A DNA stretch of 64,000 nucleotides from Laguncularia racemosa (taxonomy: Eukaryota; Streptophyta; Magnoliopsida; Myrtales; Combretaceae), in NCBI GenBank assembly GCA_037954665.1, contig JBBMOL010000303.1, forward strand, positions 496,001 through 560,000, given 5' to 3'. Of the stretch, positions 22,237-34,393 are shown one piece after another. Every line of letters begins with the position of its first letter. The first letter of the stretch is position 1. Under the pieces are notes generated by a model that saw only the letters and a program-made list of their open reading frames with translations, was not told where the DNA came from and ran no database searches. Both the position numbers and the translations under genes were made by a program.

Positions 22237-22679
22237 TAAGATCCAAAGACTATTTTAAATAGATTTTGTTGTTAAGAACTAGTCGTTAAACCAGTGGTTT
22301 GTAGCCTTGGAATTTCAATCAATCTGTATTTAGATTTGACAATTTTGTTTAATAAAATTGCTACATTATTATTCAATTATCAAATTGCATATGTGTGAGC
22401 ATCTTGTCTACATATTTACTAAAAAAGAAAAGAACAAAACCAAGAAAATTGAAGAGTTGCTAACAATAAGAGATCTTATCAAGGTCCTAAAAGTTGCTTT
22501 TAAATGGTTAGCTTAACCCAAGGCTCATAGTCACTTACTTTAAGCATAAAAACAAAGACTTATATGGCTAGCTCTCAACTTGAAAAACCTTAAACATAAA
22601 AATCCATTCACTTCAAAAGGTCTCCTCATATGTTGCTTTAGTCTTACACTTGAACTTTCTGATGAGGATCATCTAGCAC
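22237..22679 (+). other. Non-coding stretch after ORF1 relic
   Basis: No gag or pol similarity is visible where gag would be expected. It is probably the remnant of the deletion junction plus UTR sequence. Confidence 0.45.
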
Positions 22680-23360
22680 CTAAGAGGATAGAACCGAAAT
22701 CCCAAGATCCATTGTAAGAAATTGGAGGCCCAATGACTCGAGTTAGGGCAAAGAGGATGAATGATGCCCTACAAGGACTAGTCATGGGCCTACAAGCCAA
22801 GGAATCAAATTACATGATAGGAGAACCGACACTTATCAATGTGATTCACATTTCCATGGAGGGAGGCAAGGATTTGAAGCACCGAAAAGGAAATAGGATT
22901 TGCGGTTTTGTTTTGCTATGTTTTAGTATTTGTTTTGGTTTGTAATTTAGCATAACTAGTTACTTGTTTCGGTTCATGAGAGGATAAGGATGTAAGTTAG
23001 ATTAGGAAACTTAGGTTTTGTATCTTATTGTTGCATGTACTCCTTATAAAACCGTGTAAGGGGCTAGCACAAAGGGAGATTATTTTTTAATATTGAAATT
23101 ACAATACACTTTCTTTTCGTGAAAAGAAACCCCCTTCTTGTTCTTTGCAAAAGAACTCTCCTTTAGAATTCTTCATCCGAATTACTAGAGGAAATCCCTT
23201 AATTGATAACTTAGGTTTTAGTCAACAGGTGTGATTGAGGTCTAGTTTCATGCTACTTATTCGAGACGATCCTCGGGGAATTGATTCAAATAGCGTACGT
23301 CGGGTTATAGGTTTAATATACCTAGGGTTTACGCATCACTTTCTCTCCATCAAGAGTTAT
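22680..23360 (+). mobile_element. Fragment of another Ty3/gypsy element: polyprotein tail plus LTR-like sequence
   Basis: At 22730-22860 the peptide PMTRVRAKRMNDALQGLV matches the conserved tail (GPMTRARAKR type) of a different group of plant gypsy polyproteins. The following 480 bases look like an LTR: CTTATAAAAC near 23043, then ATACCTAGGGTTTACGCATC near 23317. The boundaries are uncertain and I could not find its target duplication. It is best read as a truncated insertion inside the Ogre-like element. Confidence 0.55.
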
Positions 23361-24472
23361 ATAAACTAGACATAAAGACAATTAATTTTGGGGGCATACG
23401 TTCGAAATGGCTATGGTTAATTACCAACGAGGGCATAAAGACTATCCTAACTAGCTAAGTCTTAGGTAACTAAATTCCCAAGAGAGCTAAGTTAAGACTA
23501 AATCACTTGACAGAGGCACATAACTCCCGAAGACATCACGAGACTTGGTGAATATGGGCAAATTTGGTAAAATGAAAAGATGTCTCATTTATTCAAATGG
23601 TTTAGGATGATAAGAGGCAAACCGCATCCCAGACACTAACCCTTAAATACTTGAGAGTTGAGTGTTATTAATGTAAGGTTTTAGACTCATTCCTTAAAGA
23701 AGGTCTATCTTGAATTTGTTACGTTAATCAAAATAATGTTAAGCATTCATTTTCGCTGTCCTAAACACAGTAATCCTTTGCCAACACCATTTGAGCTTAT
23801 ATAAGAAGAGTTTCAAAATTTAACCTTACTAAGAACTACCCCACAATGGGATGATTAAGAAGATAGGGACTTCAATAAAAAAAAGACTTCAATAAAAAAA
23901 AAGAGGGGGAATTAACTAAATAGTGCTTGCCTTAGTTGCAACAATTCAAGGGTAATTTTTTCCATAGATAATTTATTTCTTTTGAGATGAAGAAAAGTCC
24001 ATATTCTGAAAAACCACACATGACCCACAAGAGATGATCACCATTGGGCCCAATAGAAAAGAAAAAGAGAGAGAGAAATAAAACAAAAGAAAAAAAAAAG
24101 AGAGGGAGAGAAGAAAAAAAAAAGAAAAGGAAGGAAAAGAAATGAGAAAAGCAAAAAAACTGAAGTTAAACCTATACACAATAAAAAGTAAACCCAACAA
24201 TACTTGAAAACATTAGGGGTAAATACAAGAACCCAAACATTATAGTTCAAAGATATACCACCCTTCTCTAAATACTTCTCTAAATCATCAAAAATAATTT
24301 ATTTATCCTAAGCAAAAATTGCTGGGCCTAAGGTAAGTACTATTCTAGTATTTCTCAAGGTTTATTAACTTATAAACCCAGGTTGAAATGATGATTCTTT
24401 CAAACTAAACCTTAACATTAGTACTTTTCTGAAACCAATAACCAAAAGCCTATATTGTATTACAAGTCCCAA
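23361..24472 (+). other. Ogre-like 3' UTR, upstream part
   Basis: Non-coding sequence including GGCAAATTTGGTAAAATG near 23554, which matches the fragment at 11210 in element 3. A purine-rich stretch lies at 24057-24140. Open frames on the other strand there come from that stretch and are not genes. Confidence 0.5.
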
Positions 24473-25518
24473 AATAGCCCAATAGATTGATCAAAGCGTA
24501 TTACCTACAAGAGAGACCATAATTTTTGGAATAGAAGTCAAGGGTAACATCTAAATCGAGATATTGTGAGGAAGTCCTCTTAGATTAAACCAATTGAAAA
24601 TGAGATATCTATTTCCAAATGGAATGAGGGAATCTAAAGTTATCCTTCATTGGCATGGTCTACCCCAAATTTTAATATTGATGCCCCCAAGAAGAAGATA
24701 TAAGTCTTAATTACAAGAAATCCCTCAAGAGATGATTGACTAAGCTAAGACACCACTTGTTCCAAGATTAAACCAAATCCTCTAAGAAAAATGGGGCAAA
24801 AGAGTAAGTGATTATTGAATAGTAAGGTAGGCCTACCCTTCATTTGTATTTTTGGGAGCCTTGTTAGACTCTTTACTTGTTAGCAATGTTTTTTAATAAT
24901 AATAATAATAATATTTCTTTTAGATTTTTTGAGAAGAAAGAGAAAATTTTCAAAGTTTGCTGTAAAATACTTTAATACCTTATCACCTTATCCTCAATAG
25001 CCCAATAGATTGATCAAAGCGTATTATCTACAAGAGAGACCATGATTTTTGGAATAGAAGTCAAGGGTAACATCTAAATAGAGATATTGTGAGGAAGTCC
25101 TCTTAGATTAAACCAATTGAAAATGAGATATCTATTTCCAAATGGAATGAGGGAATCTAAAGTTATCCTTCATTGGCATGGTCTACCCCAAATTTTAATA
25201 TTGATGCCCCCAAGAAGAAGATATAAGTCTTAATTACAAGAAATCCCTCAAGAGATGATTGACTAAGCTAAGACACCACTTTTTCCAAGATTAAACCAAA
25301 TCCTCTAAGAAAAATGGGGCAAAAGAGTAAGTGATTATTGAATAGTAAGGTAGGCCTACCCTTCATTTGTATTTTTGGGAGCCTTGTTAGACTCTTTACT
25401 TGTTAGCAATGTTTTTTAATAATAATAATAATAATATTTCTTTTAGATTTTTTGAGAAGAAAGAGAAAATTTTCAAAGTTTGCTGTAAAATACTTTAATA
25501 CCTTATCACCTTATCCTC
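24473..25518 (+). repeat. Tandem duplication of 523 bp in the 3' UTR
   Basis: Two adjacent copies, 24473-24995 and 24996-25518, differ at about four positions by eye (for example TTACCTAC versus TTATCTAC). Both begin AATAGCCCAATAGATTG and end CACCTTATCCTC. The similarity of roughly 99 percent is much higher than between the two LTRs, so the duplication arose well after insertion, or is an assembly effect. Confidence 0.9.
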
Positions 25519-25584
25519 AAGTTTAGAATAACATTTGTCTTGAAATTTTTTAGAAAAGTTTTAGTAATCATAAGGTTCTCACTT

Positions 25585-26340
25585 AGGTATTCATTCCCAC
25601 TATCGGTTAGTTAGCCCACAATGGGACACTTTCCTAAACTTTCTCTCTTAGGATTGCAAATCCAAATAGACAATTCCTACCATTGGTTAGTTAGCCCATA
25701 ATTGGGCACTTTCCTAAATTTCCTCCTATTACGGTTGCAAGTCTAAAGAGACGCTTCCAACTGTTAGTTAGTTAGCTCACAATGGGGTACTTTTCTAAAT
25801 TTACTCTCTTAGGGTTGCAAGTCTAAAGAAACGCTTCTCACTATCGATTAGATAGCCTACAATGATGCACTTCCCTAAACTTTCTCTCTTAGGGTTGCAA
25901 GATTTAAAAAGTCACTTTCCACTATTGGTTAGTCAGCTCATAAGAGTACTTTTCTAGATAATCTCTTTTTTAGGGTTGCTAGTCTAATAAGATGCCTCTT
26001 ATCATCGATTAGTTAGCTTATAAGAGCACTTTTCTAGATAATCTCTTTTTTAGGGTTGCTAGTCTAGTAAGACATGTCTTATCATCGATTAGTCAGCTCG
26101 TAAGAGCACTTTTATAGATAATCTTTTTTTTTTAGGGTTGCTAGTCTTGTGAGACGTTTCCTATCATCTATTAGTCAGCTCATAAGAGCATTTTTCAAGA
26201 CAATTTTTTCCTTAAGGTTGCTAGTCTTGTAAGACGTTTCATGTTATCGATTAGTCAGCTTGTAAGAGCACTTTTCTAAATAATCACTTCTTAAGGGTTG
26301 CTAGCCTAATGAGATACTTCTTGTCAAAAACCACTCCCCA
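25585..26340 (+). repeat. Tandem repeat array in Ogre-like 3' UTR, about 9 units of about 80 bp
   Basis: Units read roughly GGTTAGTTAGCCCACAA, then GGGCACTTTCCTAAA, TTTCTCTCTTAGGGTTGC and AAGTCTAAAGAGACGC. Later units shift to CGATTAGTCAGCTCATAAG with TTTTAGGGTTGCTAGTCT. The array shares its core (TTAGTCAGC, a GCACTTTC-type segment, TAGGGTTGCTAGTCT) with the one at 11285-11995. Confidence 0.85.
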
Positions 26341-26565
26341 AAGAATATTAATCATCATAAAGCAACTATCCTCTTTTGCAACATAAGATTGCTAGGTTGA
26401 GGAGCATTTTTCTCACTTAACCTTTTAGTCAAATAACTCTCTAGTGGATCTAGGTTTAGATAGCTAGCTAAATATAACGTTGTCCTTCCTTTCTCTTAAG
26501 CAAAAATGGTATCTTTTTTGTCTTTGTAGCCAAGTTTTCCTAAACTTTATTACAAAGAGGGGAGT

Positions 26566-29023
26566 TGTAGACACCCTATTTTTGCCCCCCTATCTATTTT
26601 TTTTAAATAAAATAATAATAATAATAAATAAAAGCCTAGTTTACGAGATAATGAAAATCAAAAGAAAAATAATAAGATAGAAATAATAATAATAACAAAG
26701 GAAGAAGAAATAAAAATAAAAATAATAACAAAATATGAATATTTTCAATAAAATCAGTGAGATATGGGTCTCCAAATCAAGCTCGAGAATTTTGAATCAA
26801 TAAAAAATTAATTAAGATGTTAGCTTATAGACAAATTAATTGCATGAAATAAATGAGAAAAGGGCCAGCGCAACTAATCTACCCATGCGCCCCAAGCAAG
26901 CCAAAGGAAAGGAAGGATGCGGGTTTGAATCTTGGAATCACCTTGAAAGTTTTTTTTCTTTCTTACTAAACTAGACTGCCATGTGGCAACAAGCCATTGG
27001 GTGAAAAGAATCACTTGCCAACCATGTGATCATCTTCTCCAGCAAGATAACGACCGTAAAATAGAAGGGAGAAGAAGCCGAAACTTTTTTTTTTTTAAAT
27101 CTTTTTAGATTATTATTGATTTATAAAAGAAACAAACTTGATAATTCATAAAAACGAACTTAATCTAATGGATCGACATCAAATTTCCAAGATCAATTTG
27201 AATCTAAAATGGAGGTCTCAACTGCATGCTAAATCCGAGCTTATCGAGATGATCTTCAAGAGCCTATAAATAGAGCTCGACTTCGTGAACACGATCGAGC
27301 TAAAAATCACACAAAAACACATACACATAAGCTCGAATATGAGCTCTCTCTCTAGGAATTCTTAAACCCACTACCCACCTTCTCTTCAGGATAGTTTACA
27401 TTACACACTACGTCGAAGCTAACCAAAGGTACTGGAGGATTCCTTACAACTTAAGGATTTGGAAAGCCTCACTTTTTCACTCAACAACGCTTAGTTTAAA
27501 GAAATCTAGAAAACCACCATAGCTCCTCCATCGGCTGCCCATCAAACCACCGCTTAGCAAGTCTTTAGGAAAAAACACCACCACTAATGAGTTCTACTCC
27601 CTCGAAAACCTTAAGGTCAACTCATCAGCCGCTGCAACGATGCCTAGAGTCGCTTGGAGTACTCCCTCACCGCCGTGGTCGCCTTCTCCGTGGTTCAACT
27701 TGTAAATCGAATCCAACTCAACCCGAGTTTGACCTGCGCAACAAACCCGCATTGACTCTTATCCAGGTAAGTATTATTATTCTTATTATTATTAATTTAG
27801 ATAAATTAGTTTATTTATTTTTGTTGACATCTAATTGATAAAAAAATGAAAATAAGTTCGAAAAAAATAAAAAAATAAAAAATAATGATAATATGAATAT
27901 AATTAGGTTAGTAACTTTATCCTGATTAATTTAATTTAAGAAAATTAATTAATCAAATAATTAGGAGGAACTATTATGTAGGCCTTAGGTGCTACGGTGT
28001 AACTGTCGCTAGGGACGATTAGGTTCTTGAATTAGTTTTTTTTTAATAATTAGTAATACTTAATTTATAAATATAAAGATATAAAAATAAAAAAAATTAA
28101 AAGAAAAATTTTAAAATTGTTTATTATCTTAGATATAGTTTTATTATGAAAAATACAAAAAAAAAAGCTTTCTCACATAGAAAAATGATTTTCGTGAAAT
28201 AAAATTTTAATTGATGTTTTCAAAGCTAGAGGGTTTTAGTTCCCTTTTTCAAAATTGAGGAATAAAGTTTAGAATTTTTCTTTCAAAAAAAAAATAAAAT
28301 GATAATAAACGTAAACTCGACTTGTTTTCATAATTAAAATTAATTAATCCACTAAAGTTTTTTAAAAAAAAAAAAACTATGTTGGTTTGATCCTAATTAG
28401 CCGGTATGTAGGCATTTACTGGGCAACCGCATATAAAATAAAAAAAAATTATTCTTTTCTAATTCCAATTTATCATATAAAAAATATTTTATCCTTTAAA
28501 ATTTTCAATTCATAATATAAAAACATAAAAATATTTTATTCTATTTTTTAGTTCAATTTTAATTAAAGTAAAAATGCAGAAGCTTTATTATCTTTTATTT
28601 GTAAGAATAGAAAATCCATTTGTAATAAAAAATAATAAAAAGTTTTCCATGTTGTTTTGATTTTTTTTCATATGTGATAGCGAAAGAAATTGATAAAAAG
28701 TTTTTAATTCAGTTTCTTGAAGAAGATAATAAGTAGTAACCATTTAGGTTTTAATAAGATAGCTCCCGAGATCAGATTCTTTAGTTAATATTTTTTCAAA
28801 ATTGTTTTTTAGAAAAATTTACAGACCAATAGCTAATTAAGGTTAATTCACCTCATTAACCTTAATTTATCTTATATTCCAACTTAGGTTCGTGGCGAAT
28901 CTAATTTTCTTAAGATAATTAAAAATATAGTTTTTCTTTAATTTTACTATCGAATAATTTGTATTAACTTAGGTTGGACTTAATATGAGTTGACTAAGAA
29001 AAAATCCAAAATTAGGCTCAATA
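26566..29023 (+). repeat. 3' LTR of Ogre-like element 2
   Basis: Begins TGTAGACACCC right after the purine tract AAAGAGGGGAG (26554-26564). It ends GGCTCAATA, a mutated form of the 5' LTR end GGCTCGACA, and is followed by the GTATT duplication. The TATA box is at 27265. Its tRNA-like B box has lost the CG core. Confidence 0.9.
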
Positions 29024-29028
29024 GTATT

Positions 29029-30190
29029 CAATCTTTTAAGTAAAAGCAATTTATTGGAATGCCTATTTGGTGTTTATAATTAAATGGCATACTATTCATC
29101 CTAAGTGAACAAGTAGTTTAAATATTTTTGAAAAAGTACCTTTAAAGTTTAAACTCAAATTTGACCATTTTTTCTTGAAAAATAATAAAATATTATAAAG
29201 AAACAAAATAAAAAATAGCAAGAAATCTATTAGGAAAGAAAATAAAACAAAAAAGGAAAGAAATCCTAAGAGGGAAGCCTTCTATAATTCTAAGAGGGAG
29301 AGGGAGAGGGAGGGAAAATGAGTAAAAAGCATCACCAGCAAAGTGAAAAAAAAAAAAGAAATGAAAAGAGAGAGGAGGTTTCTTATGAGATCATTCACTT
29401 GATTTGATCTCTAAACCTAAATAACTTCATTTTTTTTTCTTTTAATTTATTAGGCGGAAACTTCTTTAGGTAGTTCACAGCCACCACTTGAAGTGGGTGG
29501 CTTAGCGCACTCTAGTGGATGGCTACACCACACCACCCATAGGTGGTTGGCACATGGTGGTTGCCATTTTTTTTTATTATTTTATTTGTTTTTTCTTTTT
29601 CTTTTTTTTTCTTTTTGTTTGTCCTTTTTATATCTTTACTATTTTTTAGGATATAAAATAATAAATAAGATCTAAAAGTAATTTTTTTAAAGTTGGGGCA
29701 TGTTAAAGCTCGGATAACTTTATATCAAAATAATAGTAGAAAAAACATAATTCACCTCTCAAATGACAAATTTTGGAAGGATAGACATTGACTTGAAATC
29801 CTAACGGATGCAGAGGATTTAAAATTTCCTACGTATTTTTCAGCCTAAAATTACATTGCACCCAATCATATCTTCCTAGTAAATATTAAGATATAAATAT
29901 CAAACTTTAGGACTAACTTCTCTGTCCTAAAATTACTTTGCATCCAATCATATCTTTCTAGATACACTTTTCAAATGCGCATCCTAAAATATAAAATAAT
30001 ATAAGTTTAATTCTAGTTTTTATTTCACATTAAAATAAAATTTATAGGAAGTGTTTGTCATTTTTATTTGCTTTCTATTATACGAGAATATGTCTTCTTT
30101 TTTTTTTTTTAAGAAAAAATAGCTAAGATTGTATCCTACATATACTACTTTTATAATCAACCTATTTTTCTTATATTTCCACATTCAAAA
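29029..30190. other. Intergenic spacer between Ogre-like element and HAT5-like gene
   Basis: Holds a purine-rich run (AGAGGGAGAGGGAGAGGGAG near 29290), a short GGTGG/CCACC-rich stretch at 29478-29570 and poly-T tracts. No gene or LTR boundary is visible. Confidence 0.6.
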
Positions 30191-30194
30191 GCTA

Positions 30195-30200
30195 TTTATT
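30195..30200 (-). terminator. Possible polyadenylation signal of HAT5-like gene
   Basis: AATAAA on the minus strand about 145 bases after the stop codon. This is a reasonable distance, but AT-rich context makes chance matches common. Confidence 0.35.
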
Positions 30201-30344
30201 ATTTAAGTTTGACATATTGAGCCTAATGAGAAGCATTAGCTTATAACAACATAGATAATCCATTACATCTCCCACTTGTCAAGCAATTATTCTTCGATGT
30301 CTCTAAGATGTCTTTAAACATTACAGGAACATACTACAGCATTA

Positions 30345-33300
30345 TCACCACAACCATCCAAAAGCCACACCCTCCTCTTGGTGGGGTTGTTCTGATGCAG
30401 CAAAAACACCTGAGAGGTAGCTTCCGGTGTCGTCGCTTCCATCATCCTCTTCCGACCTCCCACCAACGCATCCCGGGTAATCATCAGCTTCGAAATAGGA
30501 GTCCCCGCTATCCACAAGCTGTGGACCATCCTCATTTAACACCGCGCTTCCGCCACTCCTCGAGCTCACGCGGTCCTCCACCTTCGTGTTGAATTGGTGG
30601 GGTGCCGAACCAGCAGCCTCTTCTGCCTGTTGCACTGCATCGTTTGTTTGTCCATTTGTTGATGCTCCGGTGGCTTCTTTTGATCTCAGCTTCTCGTTCA
30701 ATGAATTGATCTACATGCCCAGAAAAAAATTCAACTAAAATTAGTCATCAAATGATTCAAATAAGCTTAAGTTGACAAACGATTGTATAACCATAGACCT
30801 GTGAAGATATATATGTATCCTAGGGCCCTAGGCATCCGACTATTTGAGAGCTGTTACACTAAGCAATAATTACAAATAGCCCTCTAAACTCCGAGTGATC
30901 TAAAAATTTAAAAGCGCTTTCACCTCCCTACCTATTGCTAAAGCTTCCAATTTATTGCTAATGACCCTTGAATTCCGATGCTTTGATACTTACGTGCACA
31001 TTTTCAAAGTTATGGATAGAGAAAAACATTTTTAGGAATTTACAGGATTGATACTCATTAGACTAATAGTTTTAAAAGGGTGTTTGCAAATCATCCTCAA
31101 ACTAATGGGGTCTACATATAATGATATGAATGAACCAAATTTACTCAATTTCATCTTAACATTTGCTTAAATTTAAATTAATTATAGATGAGTTGAGTTC
31201 AAACTCAAATTATTTAAATAGTTTATTAAACCGAACTCAATGTTAGGATTCTTGGATCAATAAGCTTATAAGTTTAATTTACATCAAGTCAAGTTTAATT
31301 TTACGTCATGTCCAAGTCCAGTTCAAACATCATATATTACTTCAAATAGGAAGAAAATCTTTTTTTTTTTCCTCTATTAAATGAAATGAAATTAAACAAA
31401 TTTAATCAAGTTAGAATAGAACTATTAACTATTTTAAGTGTCTCAACCCAACTTTGAGTCATTCATATCGTGATCCCCATTTATATAAGAATCAAAACGT
31501 GCATCTTATTGATCCAACTGCTCTCAAATTACAATTTTCATGGTTGGAAAGAAGTGGTGGAGGACTAGCATATCTAGACATATTTTGTGAAAGCTACTCA
31601 GGTATATTCCTTCTATGACTTTGGAAACTCACTCTTTTTTTTTTTTATCTTTTATTATTATTATTATTATAACTATTATTTAATCGAAAGGTGATGTCCA
31701 TATCAGATGCTAATAGGAATAAAATATAAGATCGGCCGTGAATTTCGAATCCAAGTGTACCCCACTACTAACAGCTCCCAAATGGTCCAAACCTGGTGCT
31801 TTCAAGAATATGTTCAACAACCCAACATTCATGATTAAATTATTGATTGAATTTACCAAATACGACATCTTCATGACTTAAAGATAAGACAGAGAAACAT
31901 TAGACAAAGAAAGAGACTTCACAATCTCATTTACTTAATGTTATCATATCAGGTCACTATGCAAGACTGTAACAGAACAGTGAAGTCATGTGTGGAATAG
32001 GGTAAGCACAGGTTGCAGCATATTCTTGAAAACTATCAAAATTATAGAAACATCCAACTTTTAAAATAGTGCATGCATTTTGAGAGACATAGACACCACA
32101 AAATTAGTGTAGTACCGAATTTGCCTTTTACATTAATACATAATTGTTCTTCGTCGATTAATTTGGATTTATTTTTTATTTTTAACCGATTTGATATTTC
32201 GGTGGTTAATATGGGATGAATTAACCTTAAAAAATACTTATAATCGTACATAAATATAAAAATTGATTTGTACTATATCGAATGAAAAATTTTATGATAT
32301 CAATATTTTTTAAGGAATATAAATATACCGTTTTGAAAATTTAGGATGTGGATATAGTTTTAATAATCTACGCATGATTAAACACAAGTGGGATGAAAAT
32401 GCAGGAACTTAAGCTCGTATCTGTTATTGTAATATTATGTTAAACTTTATACTAGATATAGATATCGATATGGTCTTATAGTTATTTAGATTTAATAAAA
32501 TTTATTGGCGATACCTCGGATCTGAGCATTTCGTTCTCCATGACGATGGAATCATAGTTTGATCGAAGGGAGTCGTATGAAGCTTTGAGAGCATCATAAT
32601 CCCTTTCAAGTTGCTTCGTCTTCCACCGGGCTCGGCGGTTTTGGAACCACACCGCAACCTGTCTCGGCTGCAATCCTAGGTTCTTCGAGAGTTGGGATTT
32701 TCGCTCAGGTTCCAGTTTGTTCTCAGCTTCAAAACTCTTCTCCAAGAGATGCACCTTAACATCATGAAATGAAATTGTGATAGACATCCTTAAAACTACG
32801 ATTAGGATCTAATGATTTATGGAATTGACTTTTGTTCATCAACACAGTTCATCCATTTTAAGGACTAGGATACCGATGGTCTAATGACACGATCACTTCT
32901 TTTTAACTGCAATATGGACTAGGATCGTTTCTTACTCTCATGGATTGTATATAACTTATGCGATTGGCATATAAAAAGAAAAAAGGATATAAGAGACCAA
33001 ACTCATGATTGACGCTTTAATATTATAGATAACAAGTGAAGATGTCAATCTCAACGCGAAAACTAGAAGTCTAGGACTTCCAGTAAGCAGAGCAAGAATA
33101 TATTCAGATCTAAGCATGATCCTGAATAGGATCATTCACAAACCTGCTCCGTAGTTAACCGGCGCTTTTTCTCCGGCATCTGATCGTCGTAGTAGTCCTC
33201 ATAAAGCTCCTCTGATGAGCTAAAAAAAGGTCGAATCTTCGAGTTTTCATCCATGCTCATCAATGATCTTGCTCCTAGAAATTCAAGAACAAAAAAATTA

Positions 33301-33868
33301 CATTCAGTGGAACAAAAATGAAGTACTCGGTCCTAGAATTATTTACCAAAAAAGAACAAAAGAAGAGTCCCTGAGCTAAAGTTCTACCATCATGGCATAG
33401 CTAGAGTAATAGAATGCATTCATATTGAATTAAAGATGGCAAGAAACCATGAGATGCATCGTGTGGAAATAAGTACATATGGGGAGTCAAAAGTGAACTG
33501 CTATTCTTCTCATACGATGAATTTGGTTTTACAACCAACTGACTGTAAATTTTATACAATTACAGCATTAATCTTCGCATAATAAATCTTTACACTAAGG
33601 TCTTTGATACCAATTTGACATCGGGATTTTAAATAACAAAGACATTAGAGAATAGACTCAGGATAAATATATATACAATTGAGAAAATAGATAAAGCTTG
33701 AAAATAACCTACCAAATCACAAACATATACAAGAGAGAGAGAGCGCACAAAAAGAAAGTTTGAGGATTCATAATTACCTTGAAAGATGGAATCACCATTG
33801 CTGTTACCAAGGAAAAACATATTCCCATGACAAGATGAAGGACCAAACAAAAAACGCCCTGAATCCAT
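30345..33868 (-). CDS. HAT5: HD-Zip class I transcription factor, ATHB-1/HAT5-like
   Basis: Four coding exons on the minus strand: 33868-33778, 33274-33144, 32754-32515 and 30710-30345. All introns are GT-AG and the frame is kept throughout, giving 828 bases, 275 residues. Residues 1-65 include NMFFLGNSNG and ARSLMSMDENS, typical of ATHB-1. The homeodomain follows (about 66-123) with helix 3 WFQNRRARWK at 110-119, then a leucine zipper to about 165 that spans the last intron. The acidic C-terminus ends FGWLW, like the tryptophan-bearing activation motif of ATHB-1. Family members act in the nucleus, bind CAAT(A/T)ATTG as dimers and tune leaf growth and light or stress responses. ATHB-1 is 272 residues. 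No disabling change is seen. The third intron is 1.8 kb. Confidence 0.93.
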
Positions 33869-33989
33869 TCTTCCTTCTTTGCTTCCTTATAAAATCACTT
33901 GACTTATGGTTGTATGTGTATTATATCAGTGCTTATACGTATATATCTATATAAGTATAAATGGTATATGTTTCTCAAGCAATAAAGAG

Positions 33990-34079
33990 TTAAAACAGCA
34001 TGAGCTTGTGGCGAAAGAAGCTAGTAGTCCAAAGCAACCTAGCCGGAGTTTCCAATGGAAAAATACAAAACCCCATCAT
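33990..34079 (-). CDS. Upstream ORF in HAT5-like leader, candidate CPuORF33
   Basis: A 29-codon ORF starts with a double ATG at 34079 and stops with TAA at 33990, 121 bases before the main ATG. It encodes MMGFCIFPLET, then PARLLWTTSF, then FRHKLMLF. It is the only ATG-initiated ORF I find in the leader. Arabidopsis ATHB-1 has a conserved peptide uORF (CPuORF33) in this place, which represses translation of the main ORF. The assignment rests on gene identity, position and size; I could not compare the peptide with the Arabidopsis one. Confidence 0.7.
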   Translation of the reverse strand: MMGFCIFPLETPARLLWTTSFFRHKLMLF

Positions 34080-34386
34080 GCCAGAGTGTCCAATAGATTT
34101 ACCCAGCTCCGGCAAGAAGAAGAAGAAGACGAAATCAAAATGGTTGAGCTTATTTTCTTCTTATATTTAGAAACAAAGGTGATATTTTTATGGGATCTAA
34201 GGTTAAAGATCTGAAATTTTTATTGAAAACGAAGACCCAAGTAAGTGTAAAATCTTGGGTGGACGATGCTCAGTGGTGCTAAACTCCGGTGGCCGGAGTT
34301 TTTGCCGGCCTTACAGAGGTTGCTCAGTGGTGTTTTTTGAAGTAAAGCTTTGCAAATAGTGTTGTGACGGAGGAAGAGTGCGGGCA

Positions 34387-34393
34387 TTTATAT
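34387..34393 (-). promoter_or_regulatory. TATA box of the HAT5-like gene
   Basis: ATATAAA on the minus strand, about 520 bases upstream of the main ATG and 310 upstream of the uORF. Pyrimidine-rich leader sequence (CTTCTTCTTCTTCTTG near 34118) follows downstream. Confidence 0.5.

Larger units (their letters stand above)
17657..29023 (+). mobile_element. Ogre-like element 2, probably non-autonomous (ORF1 only)
   Basis: Two LTRs of 2503 and 2458 bp bound it, with a perfect 5-bp duplication GTATT at 17652-17656 and 29024-29028. The interior (20160-26565) has the Tat/Ogre primer site, a decayed ORF1, a fragment of another gypsy element, a 523-bp tandem duplication and a satellite-like 3' UTR ending in AAAGAGGGGAG. 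No gag, protease, reverse transcriptase or integrase of Ogre type is visible between ORF1 and the 3' UTR. Such a copy would need proteins supplied by a full element. Confidence 0.85.

Noticed and set aside
33760..34214. Plus-strand ORFs across the HAT5-like first exon and leader
   Set aside because: They are antisense to the well-supported gene and have no homology.
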